Assembly: GCA_020851375.1 (NCBI GenBank)
Contig: JADZCV010000014.1
Coordinates: forward strand, 42,651 to 106,650
DNA: 64,000 nucleotides
Reading direction: 5' to 3'
Source: Nitrospirota bacterium
Lineage (GTDB): Bacteria > Nitrospirota > 9FT-COMBO-42-15 > HDB-SIOI813
A program made the translations under genes and the position numbers. This document shows positions 37,095-45,935 of this stretch, piece by piece. Every line of letters begins with the position of its first letter. Position 1 is the stretch's first letter. The notes beneath the pieces are model-generated. The model searched no databases and was not told the origin of the DNA. It saw nothing but the letters and a program-made list of their open reading frames with translations.

Positions 37095-38690
37095 TTATTG
37101 TTCTACTGCAAAGAAGACATCATTCGGACTTACAGTCGTTGATGACTGAGTGTTCCGGTAGTCTGTCCAGATTACGTGAGCCTTTCCATCTGCCACGGCA
37201 ATACCCGGCTTCTCATGCCAGGCTACCAAACTACTGTTATTAATATCATCATTTACAATCCTGTTGGTAGTAAAGTCTGTCCCATTACTGCTCCTGGCAA
37301 AATAGATATCCTTAACTCCGTTTCTCCAGTCATCCCAGACCAAATATATGTAAGAATTATCAACGGCAATAGCAGGATATGCCCATCCACCGACGAAACC
37401 TGAACTCCCGCTGTCAGTAACAGATAGCGTATAACCTGGAGATGTCATAGTAGCGCCATCTACAATGGCAAGATCAATGTCATATGAAGTAGTTATCTCA
37501 CCCACAAATTTCTGCTCACTGATCATTGCCCTCTGCCATGCTATATACACTTTGCAGGAGGTAGGGCACACAGGATCAACAGCAATGGATGGGAACCGTG
37601 CATTGAAACCTGATACCACATCCAGGTCCAGGGAGGTCGCTGGTGTTCCTCCGCTTATTTTCCTGAGCCTTATATGGGTTGGAACTGATGGAAACTGAAT
37701 AAGTTCACCAAGATATTCCCATGCAACATAGGCAGTACCTGAAGGGTCCATAGCTACAGCCGGCCTTCTGCCGGATACTGAAAGCGAACTCTTGACTGGA
37801 AAAGTGTCACCAAGATTGCTGCTCCAGGCATAATAGATCTCTGGATAATTATCCCCGCTATTTTCCCTGTGCTCCCATGTTATGTATATTTCATCTGCGG
37901 ATACGTCAATAGAAGGGGTAGTGTCATAATCTGTAGGCCCGGTTGTATCCGGATTAATCTGCTTTTTGGATTCAAACACACCTGTGGCACTGATATATTT
38001 TCTTAAGAAAATGTCAGCATCTCCCTGACCATGATCTTCCCAAACAATAAAAACATCCCCATTGCCATCTGCAGCTATTGCAGGAGAGAACTGCTCTCCT
38101 GTCGATGTATTATCTACAGGAACAGGGTCATCGAAGCTGACACCACCATCTCCACTCCTGGAAAGATAGACTTTATACTGGCCGGACGACTTGTCTGACC
38201 ATACTGCATATACATTCACATCTCCTGTACCTGATTCTTTAAAGACAGCGATATTCTTTTGCCCTGAGGAGTAGGTGTTTGCCCTTGAAATACCGGCTGT
38301 GTAATGCGTGGTCAGCCTCTTGTTAGATTTAAAGGTCGTAAGGAACGCTACAGCGCTTCCCTTTATCCCATTTGCATCCTCTGCCCTGACAATGACCTTC
38401 TCAGGGGCAGATACTGCACCTGCCGGCGCAGTATAGGTTCCATCAGATTCTATTGTCCCGACAGTCCCTTCATTACCATTAAGGATGCCATCAACGCTCC
38501 ATGTAACTGTTGTGCCTGCAGGACTTACAGAAAACGATTTACTACCACCGAATGTTACCACGACTGATTCCGGGGATACTTTAAGGAGGGTGTCTTCGTC
38601 GCCTGTGACTGCACATCCATTTATAAATAGAGACAAGGCTAACAGAGGGGAAAGAATAATAAGTATTGAGTTAAAACCTGTAAATTTCAA
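37095..38690 (-). CDS. Lipoprotein with Ig-like domain and sialidase-type beta-propeller
   Basis: The 531-residue protein starts with TTG at 38690, nine bases after AGGAGG. Its lipobox is INGC (Cys26). An Ig-like (Big_2-type) domain covers about 30-118 (VTWSVDGILNGNEGTVGTIESDGTYTAP). The rest is a propeller with BNR-like repeats: YLSRSGDGGVSFDDPVPVD, AIAADGNGDVFIVWEDHG, IAVDNSYIYLVWDDWRNG, IYFARSSNGTDFTT. The fold is that of exo-sialidases, but no catalytic triad can be confirmed. It is probably a surface glycan-binding or degrading protein. Confidence 0.75.
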   Translation of the reverse strand: MKFTGFNSILIILSPLLALSLFINGCAVTGDEDTLLKVSPESVVVTFGGSKSFSVSPAGTTVTWSVDGILNGNEGTVGTIESDGTYTAPAGAVSAPEKVIVRAEDANGIKGSAVAFLTTFKSNKRLTTHYTAGISRANTYSSGQKNIAVFKESGTGDVNVYAVWSDKSSGQYKVYLSRSGDGGVSFDDPVPVDNTSTGEQFSPAIAADGNGDVFIVWEDHGQGDADIFLRKYISATGVFESKKQINPDTTGPTDYDTTPSIDVSADEIYITWEHRENSGDNYPEIYYAWSSNLGDTFPVKSSLSVSGRRPAVAMDPSGTAYVAWEYLGELIQFPSVPTHIRLRKISGGTPATSLDLDVVSGFNARFPSIAVDPVCPTSCKVYIAWQRAMISEQKFVGEITTSYDIDLAIVDGATMTSPGYTLSVTDSGSSGFVGGWAYPAIAVDNSYIYLVWDDWRNGVKDIYFARSSNGTDFTTNRIVNDDINNSSLVAWHEKPGIAVADGKAHVIWTDYRNTQSSTTVSPNDVFFAVEQ

Positions 38691-38752
38691 CCTGAAATAC
38701 CTCCTTATGTAATCTTGCCATGCAATTTAAAAGCCGGCAATAAAGTCCGGCG

Positions 38753-39565
38753 CTACGATGTCTCTTCCATAAACTTATCTATTGCAAAAAGTGTCTTATC
38801 CCGTGCCTCATAAAACCCCATGTGCCCTACGCCATTTAACAGCAATGCTTCAGCATGCGCAGGCTTCATGATAAGCGGCAAAGTCCTGTCCGGAGGGATC
38901 AGGAGGTCATCCTTGCCAATAATGAACAGCACCGGATACAATGCCGTTTCCAGAACATGCTGACGGTCCTTCCTGTCACGCATCCCTGCCAGGGCCGCAA
39001 TAAGCCCATCTTCATGGATGTTCATTGCAATCGCCAGCGTCTCTTCCACCTGCCCCTTCATCCTGGCCACATTTGCAGGCGCAAACATCCTGGGAATCAG
39101 ACCTTCCAGAAATGCCTTCTTATCTTTCTTTACTGCCTTAATAGACTTGTCCCTGTCCCGCTTCTTATCCTCAGGATCAGCCATGGCCGTTGAGTGGAAC
39201 AGGCAAAGCCCTTTTACAATTTCAGGGAATAATTCTGCAAAGACAAGGGCTATGTACCCCCCCATTGAATGACCGACTATGGTACATTTATCAACACCTG
39301 CATATTTCAGGACTGCGACGGTAGCCTCTGCCTGCATCTCCATTGTATTTATAATTTCACCGGAACTGTTTCTTACGGCAGGAGGCGAGCTCTTCCCATG
39401 GCCTAAGAGGTCGGGCGTTATGACCCTGAATCTTTTTGAAAGGTTATCCCTGAAATCATCCCATATCTCAGACGACTCACAAAAGCCATGAAGTAAAAGG
39501 AGTGTTTTCCCTTGTCCCTCATCCCTGTAGTGCATCCTGAAATCTTTGTAGACGGCCTCTTTCAT
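38753..39565 (-). CDS. Alpha/beta-hydrolase
   Basis: The 270-residue cytoplasmic enzyme has the oxyanion HG motif LLLLHGFCES. The nucleophile elbow is GHSMGGYIALVFA (Ser at about 98), an acidic region is FIIGKDDLLIPPD, and the catalytic histidine lies in NGVGHMGFYE. Substrate unknown. Relatives include esterases and haloperoxidase-like proteins. Confidence 0.86.
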   Translation of the reverse strand: MKEAVYKDFRMHYRDEGQGKTLLLLHGFCESSEIWDDFRDNLSKRFRVITPDLLGHGKSSPPAVRNSSGEIINTMEMQAEATVAVLKYAGVDKCTIVGHSMGGYIALVFAELFPEIVKGLCLFHSTAMADPEDKKRDRDKSIKAVKKDKKAFLEGLIPRMFAPANVARMKGQVEETLAIAMNIHEDGLIAALAGMRDRKDRQHVLETALYPVLFIIGKDDLLIPPDRTLPLIMKPAHAEALLLNGVGHMGFYEARDKTLFAIDKFMEETS

Positions 39566-39621
39566 GGATGAGGCAAATTATACCACACTTGTGCCTGAAA
39601 ATGCATTACCTGAATGTATTT

Positions 39622-40095
39622 TCAATGCAGGTGCACGGCAAACTCTGCTACCCTGGGATGGGCCACCTTGTCATAGTCCTTGTAATCCATCACCACTGTC
39701 TCGTAATGATTGCCGGCATTAAAAAAGATATGTTCATCTTCGGAAAGTGATTTGTCAACATATGTATCTATATTATAGAGATTACCGAATGGCGGTTCAG
39801 CCCCGGCCTCACAATCCGGGAATACTGCCTTAAACTCCTCTTCCGTTGCCAGCCTCAGGTCGCTCTCGTATAATACCTCTTTTAACTTTTTAAAATCCAC
39901 CCTCCAGCTTGCCGGCAAAACAGTCATGATATACCTGCCCTTTGTCCTGACCATCACGACCTTTGCCAACTCCTTACCAGGCACATGCATTGCAGCAGCT
40001 ATTTCCTGTGCCGTATATGCCTCCTGATGCTTAAATGTCTTATAATTGATATTTTTTTCCTTTAAGACCCCTTCTAACCTCTCAACGAGTGCCAT
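39622..40095 (-). CDS. YbaK/ProX-type aminoacyl-tRNA deacylase
   Basis: The 157-residue protein matches the YbaK/prolyl-tRNA editing domain: NINYKTFKHQEAYTAQEIAAAMHVPGKELAKVVMVRTKGRYIMTVLPA. The conserved lysine of KVV and the C-terminal region EDEHIFFNAGNHYETVVMDYKDY are present. Members clear mischarged tRNA, for example Cys-tRNA(Pro) or Ala-tRNA(Pro). The exact substrate is not certain. Confidence 0.88.
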   Translation of the reverse strand: MALVERLEGVLKEKNINYKTFKHQEAYTAQEIAAAMHVPGKELAKVVMVRTKGRYIMTVLPASWRVDFKKLKEVLYESDLRLATEEEFKAVFPDCEAGAEPPFGNLYNIDTYVDKSLSEDEHIFFNAGNHYETVVMDYKDYDKVAHPRVAEFAVHLH

Positions 40096-40319
40096 GACAC
40101 ACCTCCTTGTCCATGTATTCCGTTTATAACTTAGCTCCGGGGGAGGGTGATGTCAAGGAAAGTGGCCAGGGAATCTCAGACATCGGGGAAATACACGAAA
40201 TTGCTTCGTTTAGCATGCATAGGCATATTGAGATTGAAGAGGCAAAGGTAACAATCTGAATTATCAATGAAGCAGTCTCAAATTTTGAAAGTAACATTTC
40301 TGGCTGCTTCATTTATTGG

Positions 40320-41030
40320 TTATGCGGCATGACTTAAGGACCTGACTGAAACGATGTCAGATGCATCAACATGCCTGACCTTATTTTCTGATACTGTTAT
40401 AACAGCAAGTGTTTCGCCGGAAGCTTTTACAAACTCGACCTCAAGTCCATCAGGCTCGTAAATTTCAACCACAGACCCCAGGTCGCCTGCACAGAGTCCA
40501 TACTTGTGAATCTGGCGTTTCAGCTCCCGTACCGACCAGTTGCCCTGAATGCATTCAATTTCGTAAAAAGCGCGTTTCGTGTCGTCATCTATGGCGATCA
40601 GGTGCTCGATATGCGTATAGGAAAGTCGTTGCAGAAGTATCTGAGGATCAATACGGGAAAGTGCGGTCGTTGACTGCACTTTACCCTGAATATCGGTAAT
40701 GCCATGCGGGGCCAGATGTCTTAATTGTGCGGACAGTGACCGCACAATCTGAGGATAGGTTTGATAAAATCGGAGATATTGATAGAGTTGTCGCTTCCCG
40801 CAGGAGCTTACGTTGAGTTTTTCCAGCTCATTCGATAAGCTCATCAAAAGCCGATCCCCATACCCGGTCCTATCCGCACCGTGCAGTTCGTACTCGGCGA
40901 TATAGCAACCGATCAGCAAATTGCGCATCGTGAGACTGAGATTTACCGCCCGGCTCACCTGTGCAGTGAGCTCATCATTAATTTGCCGAATAGAACTAAT
41001 CAGCGACATAAATGTCAGCTCGTTTTTCAT
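40320..41030 (-). CDS. DUF1016_N (YhcG-like) domain fused to a DUF4926 domain
   Basis: The ATG at 41030 is chosen because GGAGAG lies upstream; the GTG at 41042 would add four codons. The first 175 residues match the helical N-terminal domain of YhcG-family nucleases (YGDRLLMSLSNELEKL, QLYQYLRFYQTYPQIV, LSYTHIEHLIAI, FYEIECIQGNWSVRELKRQI). Instead of the PDDEXK nuclease domain, the last 50 residues look like DUF4926 (YGLCAGDLGSVVEIY, EVEFVKASGETLAVITV). The fusion point is near 40508. The protein lacks its nuclease part and is probably a relic or a regulatory derivative. Confidence 0.6.
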   Translation of the reverse strand: MKNELTFMSLISSIRQINDELTAQVSRAVNLSLTMRNLLIGCYIAEYELHGADRTGYGDRLLMSLSNELEKLNVSSCGKRQLYQYLRFYQTYPQIVRSLSAQLRHLAPHGITDIQGKVQSTTALSRIDPQILLQRLSYTHIEHLIAIDDDTKRAFYEIECIQGNWSVRELKRQIHKYGLCAGDLGSVVEIYEPDGLEVEFVKASGETLAVITVSENKVRHVDASDIVSVRSLSHAA

Positions 41031-41031
41031 T

Positions 41032-41121
41032 TCACTCTTCACTCTCCGAAATTCTTTCGATCATCTTATTAAACTCGTCTTCAACAGCTAATAATTTAGC
41101 AAAGGCAGGGGCAAATGTCAT
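41032..41121 (-). pseudogene. C-terminal fragment of an unknown gene upstream of the DUF1016 protein
   Basis: The 29 residues ending in FNKMIERISESEE, with a stop one base before the DUF1016-fusion ATG, read like the tail of a former upstream gene in the same operon. A stop codon interrupts the frame just before the ATG at 41121. The original family cannot be named. Confidence 0.35.
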
Positions 41122-41175
41122 TAGCTAAACGAAGGAAGGAAGGATTGTTATCTCCGGGAGGTAATTTACCTGGTA

Positions 41176-41197
41176 CACTGGAATTAGATCAACCGGG
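41176..41197. repeat. Direct repeat, left copy (cactggaattagatcaacc)
   Basis: Nineteen identical bases occur here and at 41942-41960. The similarity extends with single differences (ggtAcactgg / ggtTcactgg; accGgg / accTgg). The pair brackets the broken nucleotidyltransferase module and a copy of repeat R1. Confidence 0.8.
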
Positions 41198-41251
41198 AGA
41201 CAAGAATATCCTGCTTTTGATCCGGCTAAATCTATGTTAATATTATGTCTA

Positions 41252-41497
41252 ATGGAAGGCAATATCAAGAACATGCTTTCAAGGGATATGGCAAACGCAT
41301 TCAGGGATCGGTGGAAACTTGTGAATGCAGCAGAGATAGAAGAGCTACGCCGGACTTCCTTCGATAAGAAAATACAACAACTCGCATCTCTCATGTTCTC
41401 GGTAAGTGCATTGGGGTGGCACAAGGCGCCATCCTAAGGAGAATCAGAGTTGAGGGAACGATGGAACCGCCTCAGAATGGCCTATCATGTCAAATGA
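41252..41497 (+). pseudogene. Small helical partner gene of a DUF6036-type nucleotidyltransferase, stop-interrupted
   Basis: The frame reads MEGNIKNMLSRDMANAF, RWKLVNAAEIEELRRTSF, KKIQQLASLMFSVSALGW, then a TAA at 41435-41437. It continues in frame as ELRERWNRLRMAYHVK and ends at 41497. The residues after the stop are what the ends of such small helical genes usually look like, so the TAA is probably a nonsense mutation. The frame overlaps the next gene start at 41487, as in intact pairs. The family match is from memory of the pattern. Confidence 0.55.
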
Positions 41498-41763
41498 TGT
41501 ATTATCTCCCTTAATCCAGGCACTGTTTGATCTTATAAAATGGCTGAAAGAAAAAAAATGTTCGGGGCATCATCATTGGAGGAAGAGGCTGTTGCCCATC
41601 GGCCTGTAGATATGGCAGATATACAGTCGCTCATTGATGCACACGAGGACATGGATTTTAGCAGAATAAGGCAGTGGGTCAGAGAGTTTTCCTCTGTTCT
41701 CGAGATGCCTGAAATTTATACAGACCTTGAAAAAATTCTGACGCAGCGAAAGATGAGCTGATA
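41487..41763 (+). pseudogene. DUF6036-type nucleotidyltransferase, internally deleted and frameshifted
   Basis: The N-terminus reads MSNDVLSPLIQALFDLIKWL from 41487 and runs out at a TAG (41607-41609). The C-terminus continues in another frame (41540-41761) as RPVDMADIQSLIDAHEDMDF and RIRQWVREFSSVLEMPEIY. These fit the two ends of a DUF6036-like nucleotidyltransferase, in which the RPxDxADI segment follows the catalytic core. Most of the catalytic domain is missing, by a deletion near 41570-41600. It cannot be active. Confidence 0.6.
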
Positions 41764-41800
41764 ACACTGCGCTCATCTGCAAACTCCATCTGCACATCAC

Positions 41801-41960
41801 TTATGAGTATTTTCAGGGGAGTGGGAATCGAGAATCAAACCATCGGTCTGGATTCCCGCTTTCGCGGGAATGACGTTTTCACGATCCTTTGTGAGCCCTG
41901 AGCTGTGAGCGCGCCGAACAGTCGAAGGGCTCATGACGGTTCACTGGAATTAGATCAACC
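41801..41960. repeat. Dispersed repeat R1, copy B, with the right direct-repeat copy
   Basis: This copy starts with gagtattttcagggg, has a gattcccgctttcgcgggaatg palindrome (about 41853-41874) and continues with the gagccctgagctgtgagcg / cgaacagtcgaagggctcatgacggttca block (41892-41944). It lies in the opposite sense to copy A. The right copy of the 19-base direct repeat (41942-41960) overlaps its end. The remaining bases to uvrA show no gene. Confidence 0.85.
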
Positions 41961-42035
41961 TGGCACGTATACATCCATTTAAAATATGCTATTATATATG
42001 TTTACGTTTATTCATCTAATGGTTGATTAAAACAA

Positions 42036-44948
42036 ATGAGCAGCAAGTATCTCATCATCCAGGGCGCCAGGCAAAACAATCTTAAGAATATTAACCTTTC
42101 GATCCCGCACAATAAGGTTACTGTAATAACCGGAATCAGCGGGTCAGGCAAGTCATCCCTTGCCTTTGACACCATCTTTGCAGAAGGGCAGTGGCGCTAT
42201 ATTGAGTCGCTCTCAACGTATACAAGGATGTTCATCGAGAAGATTGACAGGCCAGATGTCGAGGCTATAAGGAATATAAGGCCTGCTATCGCCATTGAGC
42301 AAAAGAATCCTGTCAGGACGTCACGCTCTACGGTAGGCACTGCAACCGAGATTTATGACTACCTGCGGCTTTTATTTGCAAAGACAGGCAGGGTCGTCTG
42401 TCCTGAATGCGGGAGCATTGTCAGGTCATACAACCCTTCTGAGGTCTTGAGTGAATTACTGGATAATTATTCCGGTGAGAGGGCATATATCCTCACACCT
42501 GTAATCGTCCCTGATAAGGCCGTCACCAATACAAAAAACAAAAAATCAGGCAAGGCCAAAAAGAACAGTGTGTCAAAAAAAGAGGAGTTAAACACGCTGC
42601 TGGGAAATCTTGTACAAAGGGGATTTTTCAGGTTCAAGTCAGGAAGCGATATATTTACCTTACCAGGCGAGCTCCCTCCTGGTATTGAAGAACATTTTGC
42701 AAAAGGTGATATATATGTTGTCATTGACCGTATATCTGTAACACAGGATAGCCGCAAGAGGATATCGGATTCTATTGAATTGGGGTTCAGGGAAGGGAGT
42801 GGGAGCATACGGATAGATGTCATAGGACAGGGGATCTTAAGGTTTGACACTAAATTCAAGTGCCATAAATGTGATAAGGCCTTCGATAAACCTGAACCTC
42901 TTCTCTTCTCCTTTAATCACCCGACCGGTGCATGCACGCAGTGCAAGGGGTTCGGTGACATCCTCCAGTATGATGAGGACCTGATCGTCCCTGACAAGCA
43001 CCTCACCCTTGAAGAGGGCGCTATTGAACCATGGACAAAACCGGCCTACACATGGTGGCAGAAACAATTTTTATCTGCGGCAAAGAGACATGATATAGAC
43101 ACAACAAAACCTTACAGCAAACTCTCTCAGGACGAGAAAGACAAGATCTTCAAAGGCGCCAGTGATTTTAAAGGCATAAATGACTTCTTCTCATATCTTG
43201 AGGGTAAGCGCTATAAGCTTCATGTGCGGGTATTCATCAGCCGTTACAGGAGCCCATCCACATGCCCGTCATGCAAAGGTACACGGTTAAGACCTGAGGC
43301 ACTTAATATCAGGATTGCAATTGGGGGCACTCCCCCCGCAGATAGCCCGATGGGAGGTGTCTCTGTCATCGGGGTTGAACCGGGGCATTTTAGTATGAAC
43401 ATCCATGAGATTTGCAGTATGCCGGTAAGTGACCTGCACCAGTGGTTCTCATCTCTGACGCTGTCTTCGTTTGACCAGGAGGTGGCAAATGATCTCATAA
43501 AACAGATCGTGATGAAACTTGGATTTCTTTTAAAGATAGGCCTGGATTATCTGACCCTCAATCGCCAGACAAAAACCCTCTCCGGCGGGGAGTCCCAGAG
43601 GATCAATCTCTCTAATCAGCTTGGCTCACGGCTTGTCGGCACCCTATACGTCCTCGATGAACCGAGCATCGGTCTTCATGCAAGGGATACAGGCAGGCTC
43701 GCCGGTATTGTGCAGGAGATTGCAGGTGCAGGAAACACGGTGATTGTTGTGGAGCATGACAAGGCCATGATTGAGTCCGGTGACTACATCGTTGAGATGG
43801 GGCCGGGAGGGGGCGAGAACGGCGGAGATGTGGTTTTCTCAGACAATAAAGATAAGTTCATAAAATCTGAATGTCTTACAGCTCAATATCTCCGGGGGGA
43901 AAAGTATATTCCTATACCATCCGGCAGGAGGAAAGGGAGCGGAAAGGTACTGACCCTGAGCGGGGCGCGGGAACATAACCTGAAGGATATAACACTGAAG
44001 ATTCCGCTTCGGACCCTTGCCTGTATCACAGGCGTCTCCGGTTCAGGCAAAAGCACCCTGATTCAGGACACCCTCTACAGGGCGCTTGCCCGGGTCTTCA
44101 GGCTCGAGTTAGGGAAGATGGGTAAGTTTGAACGGCTTTACGGTGCAGAACATCTGCGTGGGGTAAAATTGATTGACCAGAAACCGATCGGAAAGACTCC
44201 GAGGTCAAACCCCATTACCTACATTAAGGGATTTGATGTTATAAGAAAGCTTTTTGCATCCCAGAGAGAGGCCCGGATTGCAGGGCTGACGCCATCTGCA
44301 TTTTCATTTAATACCAAAGGCGGCAGGTGTGAGGGATGTCAGGGCAGCGGCTGGCAGCGGCTCGAGATGTATTTCTTTGAAGACCTCTACGTTACCTGCG
44401 ATAAGTGTGAGGGGGAGCGATACAGGCCCGAAGTCCTTAAGATAAAATATAAGGGGAAGAATATAAGTGACATACTCAGGATGACAATAAGTGAGGCAGA
44501 AGGGTTCTTCAAAGATGAGACCTCTCTCAGAGAGAGCCTCCGCTTACTTGATGAGATGGGGCTTGGTTATCTTAGGCTCGGACAGCCTGCAACCACACTA
44601 TCCGGAGGTGAGGCGCAGAGACTAAAGATATGCAGTGAAATATGGAGGAAAGATGCAAGGGATATCCTCTATCTTCTGGATGAACCGACGACCGGCTTAC
44701 ACTTTGATGACACTAAAAAACTCCTCAATGTCTTCAATCGCCTTGTGGAGAGGGGTAACACAGTCGTTGTCATCGAACACAATATGGATGTTATAAAGTC
44801 TGCAGATTACATAATTGACCTGGGACCAGAGGGCGGGGAAAATGGCGGGAATATTGTAACAGAAGGGACTCCGGAAGAGGTGGCTGATTGCAACAAATCC
44901 CATACAGGCATGTTTCTTAAAGAGTCTCTTCATAAAATGATTACTTAA
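42036..44948 (+). CDS. uvrA: Excinuclease ABC subunit A
   Basis: UvrA finds DNA damage in nucleotide excision repair. The 970-residue protein has two ABC modules: Walker A GISGSGKSSLAFDT near the start and GVSGSGKSTLIQDT near 670, with signature LSGGESQRINLS and LSGGEAQRLKICSE. Zinc modules are visible at CHKCDK...CTQCKG and CEGCQG...CDKCEG, and an additional CPEC follows the first module. The UvrB-interaction region is present but has a Lys-rich insert (about 165-185). A family variant of UvrA is likely, because IAIEQKNPVRTSRSTVGTA differs from the E. coli form. It is not next to other uvr genes. Confidence 0.94.
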   Translation: MSSKYLIIQGARQNNLKNINLSIPHNKVTVITGISGSGKSSLAFDTIFAEGQWRYIESLSTYTRMFIEKIDRPDVEAIRNIRPAIAIEQKNPVRTSRSTVGTATEIYDYLRLLFAKTGRVVCPECGSIVRSYNPSEVLSELLDNYSGERAYILTPVIVPDKAVTNTKNKKSGKAKKNSVSKKEELNTLLGNLVQRGFFRFKSGSDIFTLPGELPPGIEEHFAKGDIYVVIDRISVTQDSRKRISDSIELGFREGSGSIRIDVIGQGILRFDTKFKCHKCDKAFDKPEPLLFSFNHPTGACTQCKGFGDILQYDEDLIVPDKHLTLEEGAIEPWTKPAYTWWQKQFLSAAKRHDIDTTKPYSKLSQDEKDKIFKGASDFKGINDFFSYLEGKRYKLHVRVFISRYRSPSTCPSCKGTRLRPEALNIRIAIGGTPPADSPMGGVSVIGVEPGHFSMNIHEICSMPVSDLHQWFSSLTLSSFDQEVANDLIKQIVMKLGFLLKIGLDYLTLNRQTKTLSGGESQRINLSNQLGSRLVGTLYVLDEPSIGLHARDTGRLAGIVQEIAGAGNTVIVVEHDKAMIESGDYIVEMGPGGGENGGDVVFSDNKDKFIKSECLTAQYLRGEKYIPIPSGRRKGSGKVLTLSGAREHNLKDITLKIPLRTLACITGVSGSGKSTLIQDTLYRALARVFRLELGKMGKFERLYGAEHLRGVKLIDQKPIGKTPRSNPITYIKGFDVIRKLFASQREARIAGLTPSAFSFNTKGGRCEGCQGSGWQRLEMYFFEDLYVTCDKCEGERYRPEVLKIKYKGKNISDILRMTISEAEGFFKDETSLRESLRLLDEMGLGYLRLGQPATTLSGGEAQRLKICSEIWRKDARDILYLLDEPTTGLHFDDTKKLLNVFNRLVERGNTVVVIEHNMDVIKSADYIIDLGPEGGENGGNIVTEGTPEEVADCNKSHTGMFLKESLHKMIT

Positions 44949-45085
44949 ACAGGAGTTTTCATGGGCTACGATGTAACAGGGATAGAACAGGCACAAACAA
45001 CATTTATGTTGACAGACAAAATCTCATACTGCTACAGTAATTTTAAGAAAAATCTATTTTCCATACGATTTATGGAGGAATAATT

Positions 45086-45508
45086 ATGAAAAAGTTGAGC
45101 TTCGCATTATGTGGTATTTTGCTTATAGCGGCGCTCGCCACGGCTTATGCCGCAGAAGATACAATTGCAGTGCCCAGGTCAGGTACTGCCACCGAGCGCA
45201 CGGTAAAGTTATGGAAGCTGATCGGCCCCCGCATCCTCGCAGATGCCAAAGCAAACCTCTCTGATGCGGATTATCTCAGGCATGTAAAACCGATCCATGC
45301 AGCATGGAAGCAGCTCCAATACGACACAGCAATAGATGCTTCCGATGAGGTTTCGCTGTTTCATACAAAGGTATGGATGCTGATCGGCGACCTATACAGC
45401 GATGAAGGCATCAAACCCGATTACCGGAAAAAGGTCCGCGCTGAAACACAACAGGAGATAAAAAAACGTCTTGGAATTCTTGATAAGATGGCAGCGACAT
45501 TGAAGTAG
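45086..45508 (+). CDS. Exported protein of unknown function
   Basis: A GGAGG site precedes the ATG. The 140-residue protein has a clear signal peptide (1-22, ATAYA-AED). The mature part is helical and charged (KLWKLIGPRILADAKANLSDADYL, SLFHTKVWMLIGDLYSDEG). No haem, metal or catalytic motif is seen. It is probably periplasmic and was not assigned to a family. About 137 bases separate it from uvrA. Confidence 0.6.
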   Translation: MKKLSFALCGILLIAALATAYAAEDTIAVPRSGTATERTVKLWKLIGPRILADAKANLSDADYLRHVKPIHAAWKQLQYDTAIDASDEVSLFHTKVWMLIGDLYSDEGIKPDYRKKVRAETQQEIKKRLGILDKMAATLK

Positions 45509-45555
45509 CAACGCAATGATTTCAAGCCAATTGGAAATGATAATATAATATCGTT

Positions 45556-45915
45556 ATGCCCATCTACGAATACAGATGCAACAACTGCCGTAAAAAGGTA
45601 TCTGTTCTCATCCTGAACAGGTCGTCCGATGCCACTGTCTGCACACACTGCGGCAGCAGGGAGCTTACACGCCTTTTCTCACGATTTGCGGCTCCTAAGT
45701 CTGAGGAGGCAAGGCTTGAATCACTGGCTGATCCCGGCAAATGGGGTGATATAGATGAAAATGACCCTGCGAGTATGGCAAGAGCTATGAAGAAAATGGG
45801 GAAGGAATTTGGTGATGAACTTGGAGAGGACTTTGAGCAGGAGGTAGATTCTGCAATTGAAGAGGCAGCGAATGGAGAAGCTGGCCCTCCTGACACATCA
45901 TCTCATGACCTGTGA
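45556..45915 (+). CDS. FmdB-family zinc-ribbon protein
   Basis: The 119-residue protein begins MPIYEYRCNNCRKKVSVLI and continues CTHCGSRELTRLFSRF, the FmdB zinc ribbon with two CXXC pairs. An acidic helical tail follows. Members are small regulators or zinc-binding factors of uncertain role. Confidence 0.88.
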   Translation: MPIYEYRCNNCRKKVSVLILNRSSDATVCTHCGSRELTRLFSRFAAPKSEEARLESLADPGKWGDIDENDPASMARAMKKMGKEFGDELGEDFEQEVDSAIEEAANGEAGPPDTSSHDL

Positions 45916-45935
45916 AATCCTGAATTACCCGCTTT

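Noticed and set aside
40124..40312. A 62-codon minus-strand frame and a 48-codon plus-strand frame (40113-40259)
   Set aside because: Neither has a ribosome site, a family match or a plausible neighbour. They could be relics of the same island but cannot be supported as genes.
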